Assembly: GCA_022478985.1 (NCBI GenBank)
Contig: JAKSZP010014535.1
Coordinates: 124,001-188,000 of the forward strand
DNA: 64,000 nucleotides
Direction: 5' to 3'
From: Massospora cicadina
Taxonomy: Eukaryota > Entomophthoromycota > Entomophthoromycetes > Entomophthorales > Entomophthoraceae
The first letter of the stretch is position 1. Each line of letters begins with the position of its first letter. A model generated the notes under the pieces. The model did no database searches. It saw only the letters and a program-made list of their open reading frames with translations, and was not told the origin of the DNA. Shown here in pieces: positions 19,990 to 32,161 of this stretch. The position numbers and the translations under genes were made by a program.

Positions 19990-21050
19990 ACATTAGGTAT
20001 CAAGGTTGAGTGTGAGTCAGGTGAGCTATTGAGAGTTTGTGACCATAAGGCCAGAGTGCGGGTAGAACTTCTTAAGGAACTTAGCATTCACTCAACTGAT
20101 AAGGTAGCCCTTAGTAGGATTCTTTAGAATGTAGGCATCTATAGATGTCTTTTTTATAATCTCTAAGGGACCATTCCAATTATTCTCTAGCTTGCTAGTC
20201 TTTCCAAATCTGTAAGTATCATAATACTAGACCAATTTTCTACACCAAAAGTAGGTAAAGTCCAGCAGTCCTTCTTATCATATGCTATAACCTTTAATTT
20301 TCAAGCCAGTGCATTGTAGTAGGCAAATCTTTGTAGCTTAATTAAAGTTTATGTAAGCTTATTAAGGTATTGGCTATGACTCATGCTCTCTTCTTTGACA
20401 CAGGAGTGCAAAAGTGGGGCAGCGCGGTCTGCTTTCCATGAAGTAAGGCTAGTTGGATGTGCCCCATGACTGAGTGATATGCGATGTTGTATGAAATATG
20501 ATGTAAGGCAGGAAAATATTCCAACTGGTTGCTTTGCTTGTGACTAACTTATGTAAAATCACAACCAGAGTACCACTCACTCGTTCAACAGTGCCATTGG
20601 TCTTAATGTGATAGGGCATAAACAATGCACTTCTTATCCCCGTTTAATAATTAAGCATATGATCATTTGAGATGTAAAGTTAGTCCCATTATCTATTAAA
20701 ATAATCTGGTGGCAACCATGCTAATAGATTATATTCTTTAAAATAAACTTAGTGGTGGTCATCATGCTAAGGTCCTTAACTGCTTTGGCCTCCACAAACT
20801 TGGTGAGATGATCAATAGCTACAATGTATTATTTAAATTGAAAGGAAATATTGGCCAAGGGCTCCACAATGTCAATTGAGATGATGTGCCAGGGAAAATT
20901 GGTTTAACCATTTGATAAGAAGTGGCTTTCTGGTAGGGTGCTTCATCTTGACATTCATGGCAGCAGCTGAGAGTCTCACTAATATCAAATAACATGAATC
21001 AAAATATAGTGAGATCCTAATTGTTCAAAGAATCTTTTATAACTGCCATA
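19990..21050 (-). pseudogene. Integrase of F3
   Basis: The core reads AIDHLTKFVEAKAVKDLSMM near 20,760-20,820 and IDNGTNFTSQ near 20,670-20,695, holding a catalytic Asp. The polyprotein end carries NAKFLKKFYPHSGL near 20,050-20,090. Neighbouring text (SKATSWNIFLPYI-type) matches the Gypsy integrase order. Stops are frequent. It resembles element X more than the chromovirus-type Gypsy A/B/C, and no chromodomain is visible. Confidence 0.75.
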
Positions 21051-21359
21051 CACTGTTGCCTTGTGTGTAATAATAATCAAATCTGTCCACTTTTCGATCT
21101 TAGGGAACAAAACGGTTTGTTCAATAATGATCTTAAACATCTACCCGTTCTCTAAAAGTGTTTTTGCATCATTTTATCCAACGTATGTTGAAACTTTTCA
21201 GGTTCATTTCCACTCTTATGAGTCACCACCTTTAAAAACAATTCATTGGCGTGATCAGCCATTAAAGCTATGTTGGGAAGGTGGGAGAGTCCAATTGCAT
21301 TTTAACGCTTAATGCCAGGCCAGTGTTGAACTTCAAAGTCATATTCTTATAATATTCAA

Positions 21360-22025
21360 GGCCCAGTAAACAAAAGTCCTTCAGGTTTCTTACGATTCTG
21401 TAACCAGCACAAAGAGGTATGAATCATTACCATAATAAATGCACTCCATGGATATAAACGCAAAATTTTTTGCAAGCATAAATAACATCTAGAAGTTCAT
21501 TTTTAGTAAACGTATGATTCCGTTGGTGTATATCCATCACCCAGCTGCAGTAAACGACGTGGTGTTCTATGACTTCATCATCAAACTGGGATAACACCAC
21601 CCTTACAGCAGTGAGGGATGCATCCATATGATAAATGAACTTGTTATTTAATTTTTGGGTACATCAATATTGGCGCTTTGGTGAGGAAAATCCTTAGCTG
21701 ATCAAAGGCTAGCTGGCAGTCTCCAATCCATTTAAATGGTACCCCATTCTTGAGAAGGTGAAACAGCAGTTCACCTATTTTATTAAAGTTCTTCACAAAC
21801 CAGTAATAATAGCAACCATTCTTACAGTACCTTAATATCACGCTTGCTACTTGGCCATAACATTTTTATAGCCTCACCCTTAGCGGGATGGGGCCATAAG
21901 CCTTGTTTGTCAATGGCAAAATGCAGATATTCCAATTGTTCATTGAAGAAATTGCACTTACAAGGCTGTATCTTCAGATTTTGTAAAATCTTATGTTATT
22001 CACTCTCTTTTGCTTCAATAATTAA
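21360..22025 (-). pseudogene. RNase H and RT thumb of F3
   Basis: RNase H: MDASLTAVRVVLSQFDDEVI (first Asp) and FTKNELLDVIYACKKF (Glu) at 21,627-21,430. Upstream on the minus strand, 21,841-21,644 reads GVPFKWIGDCQLAFDQLRIFL, the connection domain, and 22,000-21,850 reads LKIQPCKCNFFNEQLEYL, the RT thumb. The gag-only retroposon separates the thumb from the palm. Confidence 0.78.
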
Positions 22026-23938
22026 ATCAAAGCCAAATTTGGATTTTTATAAAAAAAATACAAAAAATGACCGCTCAAATGAGCTAAAACTTACTGATGT
22101 CAGTGCAATCGTCACCTACTGCCCCATCTTGGGGTGGTGGTGCACTGCCATCTGGCGTCTTTCAGCTGCCACTGAAGCGGGATGGGCTGGCTCTGCTAGC
22201 CCTCCCAACGCTACTGGGCGTTATGTCCCCCCTGGTACTTGGACCACCATCTTGCAAGCTCCCAGATGGTGCTCCCACGAAGCAATTTGCAATTCAGCCT
22301 CCAGATCAATTATAGGAATCTTTTCCTATATGCAAATATGGCCATCATTGAGATGGCCACAGCAGTTTTCAAACCCACCGGTTTCATTGACTTCTGCCCC
22401 TTTAAGTGGTACTTCAATCTTGACTTCCATTCAGAAGATGATGATGCAGCAGCATCTCAGCTGCAAATTGTTTTTATAAAAAAATTCTTATTCCCACCAT
22501 CTGAATGTGGCTCCCAGATGAGGCCACTTTTATGGTCCAGTTCGCTGGGTTGCCCTCCATCTCTTTCCCAGAATGCCTCCGCCACAAGCTCACAGAGGGT
22601 TTGGCCATTTATGGCACAGACCCCATGTTGCAGTTTGTGGTTCCCAATGGGGCAGATCGGTTGGCAGGGCCTCACGCCTTTGCAATGATCCACCCATTTC
22701 ATTGTGATTTTCACCTTACGATTCCCTCTGCACTGTGATCACATCTGCCCCTGATCACCCATTCTGGTGCGCATCAAAATGGCCATGCCATTTGCCCCTT
22801 GTGCTTCAGGCTTGACCACTCAAAGTGCAAGTGCCCCAGTTTCCACATCATCCACTTCTGACATTCAGTCCTTGGGCGTTGGGCCTGCGGCCATTTCGCC
22901 TCAATTTTTTGAATGGGGCTTGATCCTCCCACCCCAACCTTGGGGCAATTTGGCACTGCTCCAAAAGCGGCAGCCAATCAAAAACAAAATTTTAAAAACT
23001 CTTGATACAAATTTGGCTGGATATTGGAATCCTGAGTCGATGGCTGAACAAGTTTCAGCTGAGCTGCCATGGTTGACAGTACATGGCCAAATAGCTCCGG
23101 CCACAGCCCCAATTCCTGTGGCTGGCCCAGTGCTGGCTGTTTCCAATCCATTTGAGGCACTCAAATAGAATGATGAGGATTAATGGCCGTACCATATGAA
23201 ATCAGATTTTGCTTTGGAGGAGTTTTTGTTGACCCTCTTGAATTGCGTTCCCACCATTTTCATCCAAAAAATGGTTTTCCAAATTCAAAAGTATCAACAA
23301 AATGGCGGTTGAGGCTTCAGCTGCCCCTGCCAACACCCTACTCTGCCAAAAACTCCATGGGGCAATGGAGCCCCTTGTTGAGGGTATTCCTAACCCAATT
23401 TTCCTCCTGATTTCGAGGAAGATGTGAAGTATGAAATCTAGGAGCTTGCTTTTGGTGTGAGCTGCACTTTCATTGACATGGCAAAAACTTCTCTTTTTAA
23501 CCCCAGTATCCCAAAACCTGCCAGCGCATCAAGTCGTTCACTTGTATGCCAGCTCTCATTACTTTCGCTAAGCATCAACTTGCTCAATATGTTGAGGCGA
23601 TTGACTCCGCTGGCCTCATTAATGAAGAAAATCCACAACTATACTTTCTTATGCCCCATGTCGCTGATGCTCCCACCCCAATGCTGTCTGCCATGGTCCA
23701 CCAGCTAAAGCAGGCGCCAGACAAAAGTTTCTCCAAAGCTTCCTCCCCTTCTGATATGGCTTCCTAAGCTGTTAGCTGAGGTGCCATATTAGGAAATTTT
23801 TATTTCTAATAATCCCTTTTTTTGGCACATTTGCAAGATAAAGATGCATGACGGCTCCCCTTTTTTTGGGTTGTGCACCACTAGTGCTAAAAAAGGGTTT
23901 ATTTTTGGAATGGCTTTGTCTAGCTAGTGGAAAAGTTA
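22026..23938 (+). mobile_element. Gag-only retroposon, copy 1 (inside F3 RT)
   Basis: Interrupts the F3 RT in antisense orientation; ends are approximate because I could not fix its target duplication. The product starts MSVQSSPTAPSWGGG at 22,097, passes a central region in two frames (MVQFAGLPSISFPECLR and MLQFVVPNGADRLAGP), then a CCHC knuckle at 22,793-22,834 (CPLCFRLDHSKCKC). It ends with LITFAKHQLAQYVEAIDSAG and MPHVADAPTPMLSAM, stopping at about 23,767. No endonuclease or RT is present. The 3' UTR (GGTGCCATATT) resembles copy 3 rather than copy 2. Confidence 0.72.
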
Positions 23939-23940
23939 CT

Positions 23941-24560
23941 CTAAATGCTGCAGACGTTCCAGTGAACGTTCTGGAAAAAGACAATTATGTCATGCAAATA
24001 CAATAACGCATAGGAGATTTTTAAATCTCCCAATATGCTATCCATAGCATGCAAGAATGTTGCTGGGGTGTTACATAGCCCCTGCGGCATTCTAGTAGGC
24101 TGGTATAAACCCTGAGCGGTAATCATAGCGCACTTCTGTTCCTCCTTTGGCAGCTCAATCTTCCAATATATATAGATTATATCCAAAGCGAAAAATACTG
24201 TGAGCCACCCAAGAAGTCTAATGAATCATTGATATGAGGTAAAGTGTAGGAATATTTTTGATAAATTTGTTGATCTTTTTGATATTCTATACCACTCAAT
24301 TTGTTCCATCCTTATTTTTGATAAACAACACCAAGGAAGCCCAAGGACCCTTGTAGGGCACTAAAAATCCCTGCTTTATGAGTTATTTAATTTTATAATT
24401 GATGACCTCATCTGCCACCTTAGTTCCCCTAATAAGATGGAGGCAAATTAGTAGGTGAAAACCAGGTTGTTTTGGTGTAGAACGTCATGTGCACACCCCA
24501 AACTATAATCAGCTTTAGTTAAAATAGTACTATAATTATCAAACAGGGCCAAAGCTTGGT
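23941..24560 (-). pseudogene. Reverse transcriptase palm of F3
   Basis: Contains CAMITAQGLYQPTRMPQGLCN and TPATFLHAMDSILGDLKISY, then LLYLHDIIVFFQNVH at about 23,985-24,030, where the catalytic YLDD has become YLHD. A fingers segment with a Tyr/Asp-rich palm entry lies upstream to about 24,400. Loss of the Asp makes it inactive. Confidence 0.8.
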
Positions 24561-25069
24561 TCCTTTCATTCTTCATCAACCCATAAAGATGTTCTCAAGG
24601 TACCAGAGAACATAATAATTGATTCTCGTTGCCTTTGAGACCATATTCTTCCAGATCTCTAATATCATTAATACCTGATACCTATTCAATGGGTAAAATA
24701 TGGACAAAAGTGACTATTAGATGTTGCTTATTTTTCACAGATAAGAATACAGGTTGGATAGAAAACCTGAAAATTTAATGTTTAGGGTGAATAAAGCCTG
24801 GGTGCTTACTGGATCTGAATTTATTTGCCAACAATGCTGACAATTTCTCCACATAATATTTGAGGAATCTTTAAGTTATTTTTGGTCCCCATTATGATTT
24901 GATGGCCTGCCAGAATGGTTAGGCTAGGATTAGCCCATAGAAGAAAACCTTTAGATCTCACTATCTGAGTAGGTAACTGATTTTTATGGCCACTCAGCCA
25001 CTGATAACCAATTGGCACTATACCGTCCTTAAACACAATATTAACAAATCCCTACTTTCTATGTATTGG

Positions 25070-25687
25070 TGTAACAAATCGTATTAAGCTGTTTGTTGCA
25101 TTTCAATTCTGGTTTGGCTTTTCCAAATCTGAATTGATTTGTATAAATAGATTTTTGGTGTTTGTCAGGTTTGGGAACTGGGTTGTGCCTCGCCTGAATT
25201 ATTGAGTAGGCTCTTGTGAGCCTAATCAATGGTTTGGGCGAGGCCCCAGAAGTGCGACCTTTAAGGTCAAGCCTGCACAATTCCAAACTTTGTTCAGAAT
25301 TCTCTCTTTCTCTCTGGTGGCCTCAGGGCTGCCCTTACCTTATCTTACCTGATGATCCGCGCACAACAAGTTTTTGTCATGTTAACAAAAACTTGGGTTT
25401 TTGGGGTTTGATCTCCCTCAAATATCCTGTCTTTTCCTTGGTGTGTTCATGGCATCAGATTATCAGGATCCTGTTTGTTGGCGATTTTTTATTCAATAAT
25501 AAATAGAATAGGGTTAATTCTGGGGTTTGAAACCTCGCTTACCTATTTCATCTTTTTCTCACTTCAAATTTCCCTAATTCTGAGGTTTACTACCTCAAGA
25601 GTCCAGCTCACTTTGGACGTTCAGCGTGAATTGTGTCAAACCTAAGGTATAATGCGATTGGAAACTGGGACGTTTCTGACTGTTACA
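25070..25687 (+). repeat. Solo LTR with ATTGG duplication
   Basis: A 618-bp LTR with perfect 7-bp inverted ends TGTAACA...TGTTACA, flanked by ATTGG at 25,065-25,069 and 25,688-25,692. TATAAATA at 25,142-25,149 supports plus orientation. Internal sequences were lost by LTR-LTR recombination. Its family is not otherwise represented in this window. Confidence 0.88.
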
Positions 25688-25972
25688 ATTGGGGCCTCAT
25701 CTTTATGAGTATAAAATAGTGGAAGAGTTTTTTAATTAAAACATATTATATTCAGTCAACTTTGACTCCATAGGTTCTCATAGTTGTGTACCAATAAGTA
25801 AATCATAATTTTTTGTTTGGAAAAACGATGTCTGGAATAGATATCACCAGGCGAGACAAACTTCAATGGTAATGCGCTGTACGCCCCTTCTGAGGTTGTG
25901 ATTTGAGGGCCAACATTTTCATGGATCTTCTGATAATCTAGGTCCGGTGCAATCCCCAGCTTCTATGCTAAT

Positions 25973-26158
25973 TCAGTGCACAATATTAACTGGTGCCCCA
26001 CTATCTACAAAAGCTCTTATCTTGAGCTTATTTACAAAAATATCAATATAGATACATTTTGACCATCTAGTACTAAAAAAATATAGATACATTTTGAGAA
26101 ATATGCATCTGCAGAATTGAGTGCATGGACATCCAAAATGTCCACATGATCTAAACAC
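25973..26158 (-). pseudogene. Protease of F3
   Basis: A short open frame ending KLKIRAFVDSGAPVNIVH; DSG is the retropepsin active site. A tandem-like repeat of a short segment (CIYIDIF and FFSTRW surroundings, 26,050-26,095) suggests a local duplication. Zinc-knuckle gag sequence lies upstream. Confidence 0.68.
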
Positions 26159-26169
26159 ATTTTAATGTT

Positions 26170-27965
26170 TTAACTAATTGTGGGCTTAAGGCCTTCAAAA
26201 TAGCGTTGGGTCTCACCGCTTGAACCCCTCTAATTTGGGGATATCACCAGAAAGAACTGGAAGCTCTTGTTGACCTAACTACTGAGCATAAGGCTTCACT
26301 ACAGCTTCCTGCGCCAACTTGGTGTCATATTCTTTCAGGGATCAATTAATAACATCTACCCTTTCATCCACTAAACTTGGTTAAACCAGAGGTGGGTCAA
26401 CCTTATCAGACACTGGATTATCAGAACGTAGCTTTGGGGATTGGTGCTTACCAGGGATTTTGGTGAGGCGGAAGAGGTATAAAATCCAAGTTTTACTCCA
26501 CTTTGACTTTTCCCAAGTCCCCCTCGTGCATGAGGATCACCAAATGAACCCTGGGTTTAGCACCAAGATTAGTACAGTAATTTGCATAGTACCCCAGACT
26601 TTTACATAGGTAACAGTCAACTTGACTAATATCAGGTCTTACAGAATGCGGGTCATAAGGGCAATTTTTTACTTCTTTTGATATATGTCCCTAGGTGGGG
26701 GTCACACGGCTCCCAATCACTTTTGTTAGGTGCCTTGAAAGTGGCGACACGTTGGTGGGGATAATTTACCATGTTTAACATTATTCTCCTCATTAAAAAC
26801 TGGTATCAAAACCTTGATACAATTCATTACAGGGCTCACAAATGGCAAAGAACAATCTTGGCATCAGATCCATTTATACTTTAGCCATAGATAATGTCTG
26901 CGCCTCTAAAAAAACTCTTTAAAAAACTTTTAAAATATTGTCTATGTTAAAAATATTGAAAAATTCCTTTGCTTGGTTACCATCCTTTCTAAACCACCAA
27001 ATTATTTATTAAAGAAGTTCCTTAGTGTATGGTAGGACACCGGCCTTCTTTAATTTTGGCATAGCCAGCTCCTGACTTTTATAGTTTAGTAAGTTCATCA
27101 CCACCGCCAACTTAGCAGTTTCAGATGCTCCGTCCATGATAGTCTCAAATATATCATGAAAATTGTGCACGTTCACATTCTTATCAAATTTTGGTATATT
27201 AACAGGGTTAATCTGAAACTAAGGTCCAAGGCTTAAGAGCCTAATGGCCTACGATGTTCCCCTGATTTACTGAGTTTGGAAGATGAGGAGGGGTAGTGAC
27301 ACAACTTTAAGCTTCCATAGTGTCAGGATGCATGGAAGATCCAACAGTCAAAATGGATAGTAAACAACAGGAAAGTTACACATAACCCATGCCACATTGC
27401 CTTCACTATCAGACTCCATCAAATGGGTTTACTGATCAACTTGACCCCGGCGTACTTGCATAGATCTTAATTAATCTCCAACTTAAATTGATTTATTATA
27501 AAGAAAGATGGCACCGTTCCGCCTTCAACTTGATTTCCATATTAAAAATCATTTGATTGACGGTGAGAAAGTCCACTTTAAAAGTGATGATTTCATTCAT
27601 TAGGGACCTGACTTTTAGTCCCTGAGTTTTAAGTTCCCTACATAAGTAACCAAGTTCTTGGCAGAACTAGTTAACAGAGGGCACATCTCCGGTCACACTC
27701 TCATCTAGGCCTTTGAGGCGACGTTGATATGTTTCCATAACTTTTACAAATTTTTACTTGACGCTCATGGTTATCATGATGTTATCCAGTAAACCAATGT
27801 GAGCATTCAAGTCCACTCATACTTGTTAATCATGGCAAGCTAATTTTATGAGACCTTATGGACAACTACTACTGCATAGGAGGGTTACAACACCTCCATT
27901 GTGAGATAATACTCACCTAAAGTATCAGAACTCATACTCAATAACTAAATGCTTGAGGAAACAAG
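26170..27965 (-). pseudogene. Gag region of F3
   Basis: Heavily decayed. The one firm landmark is CYLCKSLGYYANYC at about 26,575-26,620, a nucleocapsid knuckle with the zinc-binding His changed to Tyr. The remainder, to the primer site at 27,970, has no long open frame but lies where capsid should be. Confidence 0.55.
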
Positions 27966-27969
27966 GTGT

Positions 27970-27987
27970 CCCCTGTAGTAAGCACCA
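27970..27987 (-). other. Primer-binding site of F3 (tRNA type)
   Basis: The sense strand begins TGGTGCTTACTACAGGGG, one or two bases inside the 5' LTR. TGG complements the CCA end of a tRNA, so F3 is conventionally primed, unlike Gypsy A/B/C. Confidence 0.7.
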
Positions 27988-27988
27988 C

Positions 27989-29417
27989 TATTTAAATTGG
28001 CGCTTAGGCGTCATATGCAGATGCAAAGATCAATACACACAACCAAACCAGTTACTGTTTGAGGACAGAAACTCTGGGTAATAACATAACCCAAAAACCT
28101 TATTCTTGAAAATAGGGCTTTTTTTAATCAATATAAAAAAGCGTACACTGTAGTATCTAAATTTGCAGTGGCTATGAGGCTAGCTGCGCTTAACTTAACA
28201 GAAAACTAAAGATAGCTACTAATGAAAATAAATCCCTTTCTCTATGGTTTTCTCACTCAGAAAAGCTCTCTATACCAGAATTATCATTGGCGAATTTCAC
28301 TATTACTTAGAAGCCCTTAAGAATGGTTCTCTATTGGTTTAATATCATAGAACTAAGCAAGGAGAGTGAATGAATATGGATTGAAGAATTTTATCAAAAT
28401 AAGATCAATATGCTAGTTATAGTTGAATTATGCCGGATGTAGTCAAATGACTGGGTGATGGCCATAGAAATTATAAAGGGACCCTATCACTGCTGTTTTT
28501 ATGCCTACGTGGGGCAAAATAGCATATCAAGCTGAACTAAAATAGGAAGCAATTGGTCAATCGAGGCCATGTAGGTTGGTGGCCAATAATTTATGGTAAT
28601 GAGAAATGTGCCAGCGGGGATTAAGGATTTTATTGACAGTAAGTTAATAATTTGCCAAATACATATAAAACCATGGGCCGCAGGGTGAAATGATTACTTA
28701 AAACCAATCAAATCTCTAAGTATTAGTCAAAGTAAACGTAGATATATAAAAGAAGCTCTGGAAGGATTTTTACCACCCAATACTTTCTGTGAAAGTGTCT
28801 AATACCATATGGAGGACATTCCATGGTTCATAGAAGACAAGGGATCAAACTGGCCCTACCTTTCAACACCGCAGCTGCCCTTGTTATTTGAAGACTATTA
28901 ACTCACATCTCCACTTCTTTTTCATATGCCCAAGGGTCACCGCATTCTGTCCCAAAATCTGCGCGCTCCTCCATGCCCTCCCATGGACTGGCAACCCTGT
29001 TCAAGATCTGTTCTTTGAGAAGACCCTACCTAGATGCCACCAACCACTCTGAGACCTTGCCTATGCCACAACACTATGGACAATCCACAATTCCTTCCTT
29101 TAGGCAGCTTTTGACTTGACAGTATGGACCCTACAGCACATGAATGCCCACTTCCAGGTGCAGTATAAGATGGCCCTGAAAGTCTCAACTATGTCGCCAA
29201 CCCTCCTCTGGTAAGTCTCAACTGCAGCAAGGCTCTGGCGCTCCAACCTCCCTCCCTTTCTCAACATCTCCTCTCTCCCTTTCCCTTGCCTATGGCTCTC
29301 AGGAGCCCAGGTTTAATTAAATGTACATTGATGAATACCCCCATCAGGTTAGGACCATCTAGTAGTGAAAAAATGAATATAAAAATAATATCCCATATGG
29401 TTGGTCAACCAATTACA
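27989..29417 (-). repeat. 5' LTR of F3, interrupted
   Basis: LTR halves 27,989-28,751 and 29,377-29,417 align with 19,191-19,970. The first dinucleotide is TA instead of TG on the plus strand, a terminal mutation. Confidence 0.78.
28752..29376 (+). mobile_element. LINE-like 5'-truncated fragment in the F3 LTR
   Basis: A 625-bp insert flanked by ATATAAAA (28,744-28,751 and 29,377-29,384); the other F3 LTR keeps one copy. Part of it (CTATGGACAATCCACAATTCC near 29,080) resembles the C-terminal ORF2 region of LINE-1 (CTATGGACGATCCACACCATT near 18,555). It is probably the 3' end of a third LINE family, but the tail differs from LINE-1 and LINE-2. Confidence 0.6.
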
Positions 29418-30300
29418 CCATCGCCCTTCCTATGATTTTATAATCCTTCATCCAAAGAGAGGGAATGACCCCTAGATAGTATTAGACAACCTTGTCCATT
29501 CGTTTATCAATCTTCAAACTGAGGCCTACTCCAACGCGCTGGATCAGAAAATGAAATGTAGAGAACGCATGCCAACTATAATTGCCATCCCCTACTCTGC
29601 ATTGGCGTAGGGGAGTGAGTGCTATACTATGACAACAATAGGTTTGAAAGGATGAACAAGCTCAAACATACCTGAAAGGGACCATTCAAGAACATACCAA
29701 AGACCTCAACCAATACTTACACGCTCAAGGACCTCATTCAAGGGCATATCATCAATAGAGTGCATGCTAGATTCCTGAAGCAATTCTATAAGGGCGTCAA
29801 AAATCCAGCCCTTAACCCCAATGATTATACCAAGTTACCAGTAATTCATGATCCCCTATGTTTAGTCGAGTGGAGGGAAATGTTGAGATTTGGGTTTTCC
29901 CAAACATATGAAATAAACCATCATAGCAATAAACTTAAGTACACCATAGACCTTGTCACTATCCTTGATCCATTTCATTTATATCTTGGCAGATTAATAA
30001 AGATTGATCTGTCATCAGATTTTACCAGCATTTTAAAACCTACTTTAAGCTTTTGTAAATTCATTTGACATACAATTCTGACCTTAACCAGATTAGTCAA
30101 AGTTAATCCATTATCTAACACTAAAACCAGTTCTGTTCCATTAACTGTAAATTGTCCGCCAAATTGATGAGAACTTTGTCGCCAAATATTATAAAGATGC
30201 CCTTGACATTGAAATAATAACCATCAACCCCCCAAGCTATGCTGATGGCCCATTAGCAGATCCAAATGTAAAATCTTGGATGATTTGGAGGCTGTGGAGA
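29418..30300 (+). pseudogene. Integrase C-terminus and pol tail (Gypsy element X)
   Basis: Continues X after F3. Near 29,625-29,800 the frame reads YYDNNRFERMNKLKHT, KGPFKNIPKTSTNTYTLKDL, then RVHARFLKQFYKGV, the GPY/F module that ends Gypsy integrases. Beyond 29,820 the frame is open to 30,068 and a second stretch (DENFVAKYYKDALDIEIITI) lies near 30,165-30,225. No LTR of X could be recognised. Confidence 0.68.
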
Positions 30301-30812
30301 AACGATACTTGGACTGCAACATATATATATTGGAAAGGGCCCTGTATGGGATGGACAGAAGTGGCAACGCTCAAATCAGTATTGACTTTCCTACTGACTT
30401 TGGTTTATACTAAGAGTGACAGATCTCCATGCTGGAAGTACCTAAAAAGACTTCAGCATAATTGAAGAATTTACGTTTATATAAGGGTTATTATTATATC
30501 AAGTTCAACATTTATTATGAGGTATGATGTCCTCATACAGTGTTACCTAATTACGTTTGAACCCACTTGTGACAATATCGCCTAATTGTAATTAAATTGC
30601 AACAATAACTGAAATAGAAGCCAGGTCTTTCATTGGCATGTGGGGTGTCTGAAAATACTTAGTTGAACTCATGTTTTCTTTATGGACTCAATAATATAGG
30701 ATATGTGGGAGTGCAGAGGCTATTATATATTAATTTTAATGGTGATAACCCCCATTGCTGAATAAAAATAATATAATATCTGAAAACAGTGGAGGGTAAA
30801 ATGATTCCAACT
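30300..30812. other. AT-rich stretch with no recognisable gene
   Basis: Only short open frames occur and none resembles a known protein. It may include the degraded end of element X. Confidence 0.5.
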
Positions 30813-31883
30813 TGTAACGCACAGGTTCTCTCCAGTGTGCCATAAAGCATTAGGCAACACCAATTACATAAGAGATCATACAATTGATAGACATAAGTCT
30901 TTGGGAGAAACCCTTGCTGCTTAATTATAAATAATACCCGTTTTGAACCATGAAGGTGGTTAAGCATGCAGCTGTCCATCTTGTCACAAGGCAATTTAGC
31001 TCAAGTGGCAGATGAGAGATGGAAGATGGCATATCTTTTGAAATTGCGCCTCTTCCTCCTCTGCTCGCCACCCAAGAGTTGATGCATAAAATTTTGGAGG
31101 TGTGTCAGGAGGTGGCGGTGGTTAGAAGCCATTTCCAGAAGAGGGTTTGTAATGATTTCCCCAACAATAGGTTCCATTCACCAGTTTAAGTTCTGCTAAC
31201 CAAGGTAAATCAGTACCCAGGGGAAATATCAATCAAATCACTCTTGGGCTTGGAATTTTTTGTCCGCCGTTCCCCTCCATTGCTGGTAAAGGTGAGCCCA
31301 TCCCTGACAGGAATGGGCGTAATAACTTCTTTTGATATGCTTTAGGACTGCCCATACTTGGACTGGCTGTGGGCAAAACCTGCTGTCCACCAGAAGAGTA
31401 GTCATCATTGGGCCAAATGCAATTGCAGTGGAATAAAAATTTTAGCCAAGAAATTCAATACTAATCTGGCTGGGAAGGTTGGAGCTAAGTTGGTATTGGT
31501 AACATTTAGGGTGTCAATCCGCTGTGACCAAATCACAAAGATATTCATAGCAGTATTGCACCTAGTTCCAGGTTTCTAATAAGTGAGCTTATAAGGCATC
31601 TGTCTAACAGGTTCCACTGTCACTACATTTATTTCTCTCCATTCCTTAGTCTTAATATTGTTTAAAAAGCCAAATCTATTTTTTGAATTTAAAAAGTCTG
31701 TCAGGAAATTAGTGGCTATGATTTCCGACTTTAGGCTTTTCTGGATAGCTCTCACTTTTGCTTTATTCTCTCTCTATCCTACAATATGGATGGCTGTACC
31801 AGAGATGTTCTGTCTATTGCTTTGGGTGGTAACTCATCCTAAGTGCCAGAAAAGCCTTATTATTATCAGCATGCTCCATGACA
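30813..31883 (+). repeat. Degenerate chromovirus-type LTR (solo or truncated)
   Basis: The start TGTAACGCACAGG resembles the Gypsy A/B LTR start. A U3-encoded tail is readable (LSQGNLAQVADERW near 30,985-31,030, compare LITQGNLTHIVDEQW in Gypsy B), and a U5-encoded Gag-N segment (MAVPEMFCLLLWVVTHPKCQ near 31,790-31,845) precedes CCATGACA at 31,876-31,883. No matching 5-bp duplication is found, so the boundaries are uncertain. Confidence 0.5.
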
Positions 31884-32145
31884 ACATTTCAGTTAATACC
31901 ATTCTCTTAGTATGTGCGCCATGTCTGTAATTCATGATATAATACCTGCCACTGTCCCTAAGGTGCTCATAAACAGCAAAAGATTTCTTTTCACCAGGAC
32001 AGCACTAAGAGTGAGGCCAATGCTTGGCCAAACTTGCTATTGGAGCTAATGATCTAGAAAGTAATAAATATTTTTTCAAAATAAAAATAAAAAATCCTAA
32101 ATTCTATATGAATATTATATTTACAAGCAACTTTACTTTAGAATC
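31884..32145. other. AT-rich flank of the gag-only retroposon
   Basis: No gene or motif recognised. It continues at 34,343 after removal of the insert. Confidence 0.5.
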
Positions 32146-32161
32146 AAGAAGATGAAATTAG
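32146..32161. repeat. 16-bp target-site duplication, left copy
   Basis: AAGAAGATGAAATTAG, repeated exactly at 34,327-34,342. Confidence 0.92.

Larger units (their letters stand above)
19191..29417 (-). mobile_element. Gypsy F3: tRNA-primed LTR element carrying three later insertions
   Basis: A minus-strand element with a 3' LTR at 19,191-19,970 and a 5' LTR from 27,989 to 29,417. The flanks are CCACC and CCATC, one mismatch, and element X integrase is continuous across them (PYRQQPP joins LPFLWFYN). Order on the minus strand: 5' LTR, primer site, gag, protease, RT, RNase H, integrase, 3' LTR. Insertions: a gag-only retroposon in RT (about 22,026-23,938), a solo LTR between protease and RT (25,070-25,687) and a LINE-like fragment in the 5' LTR (28,752-29,376). 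Confidence 0.85.

Noticed and set aside
30280..30465. Chromodomain of element X
   Set aside because: YIYWKGPCMGW looks like a WKG core but no other chromodomain residues line up in this or adjoining frames.
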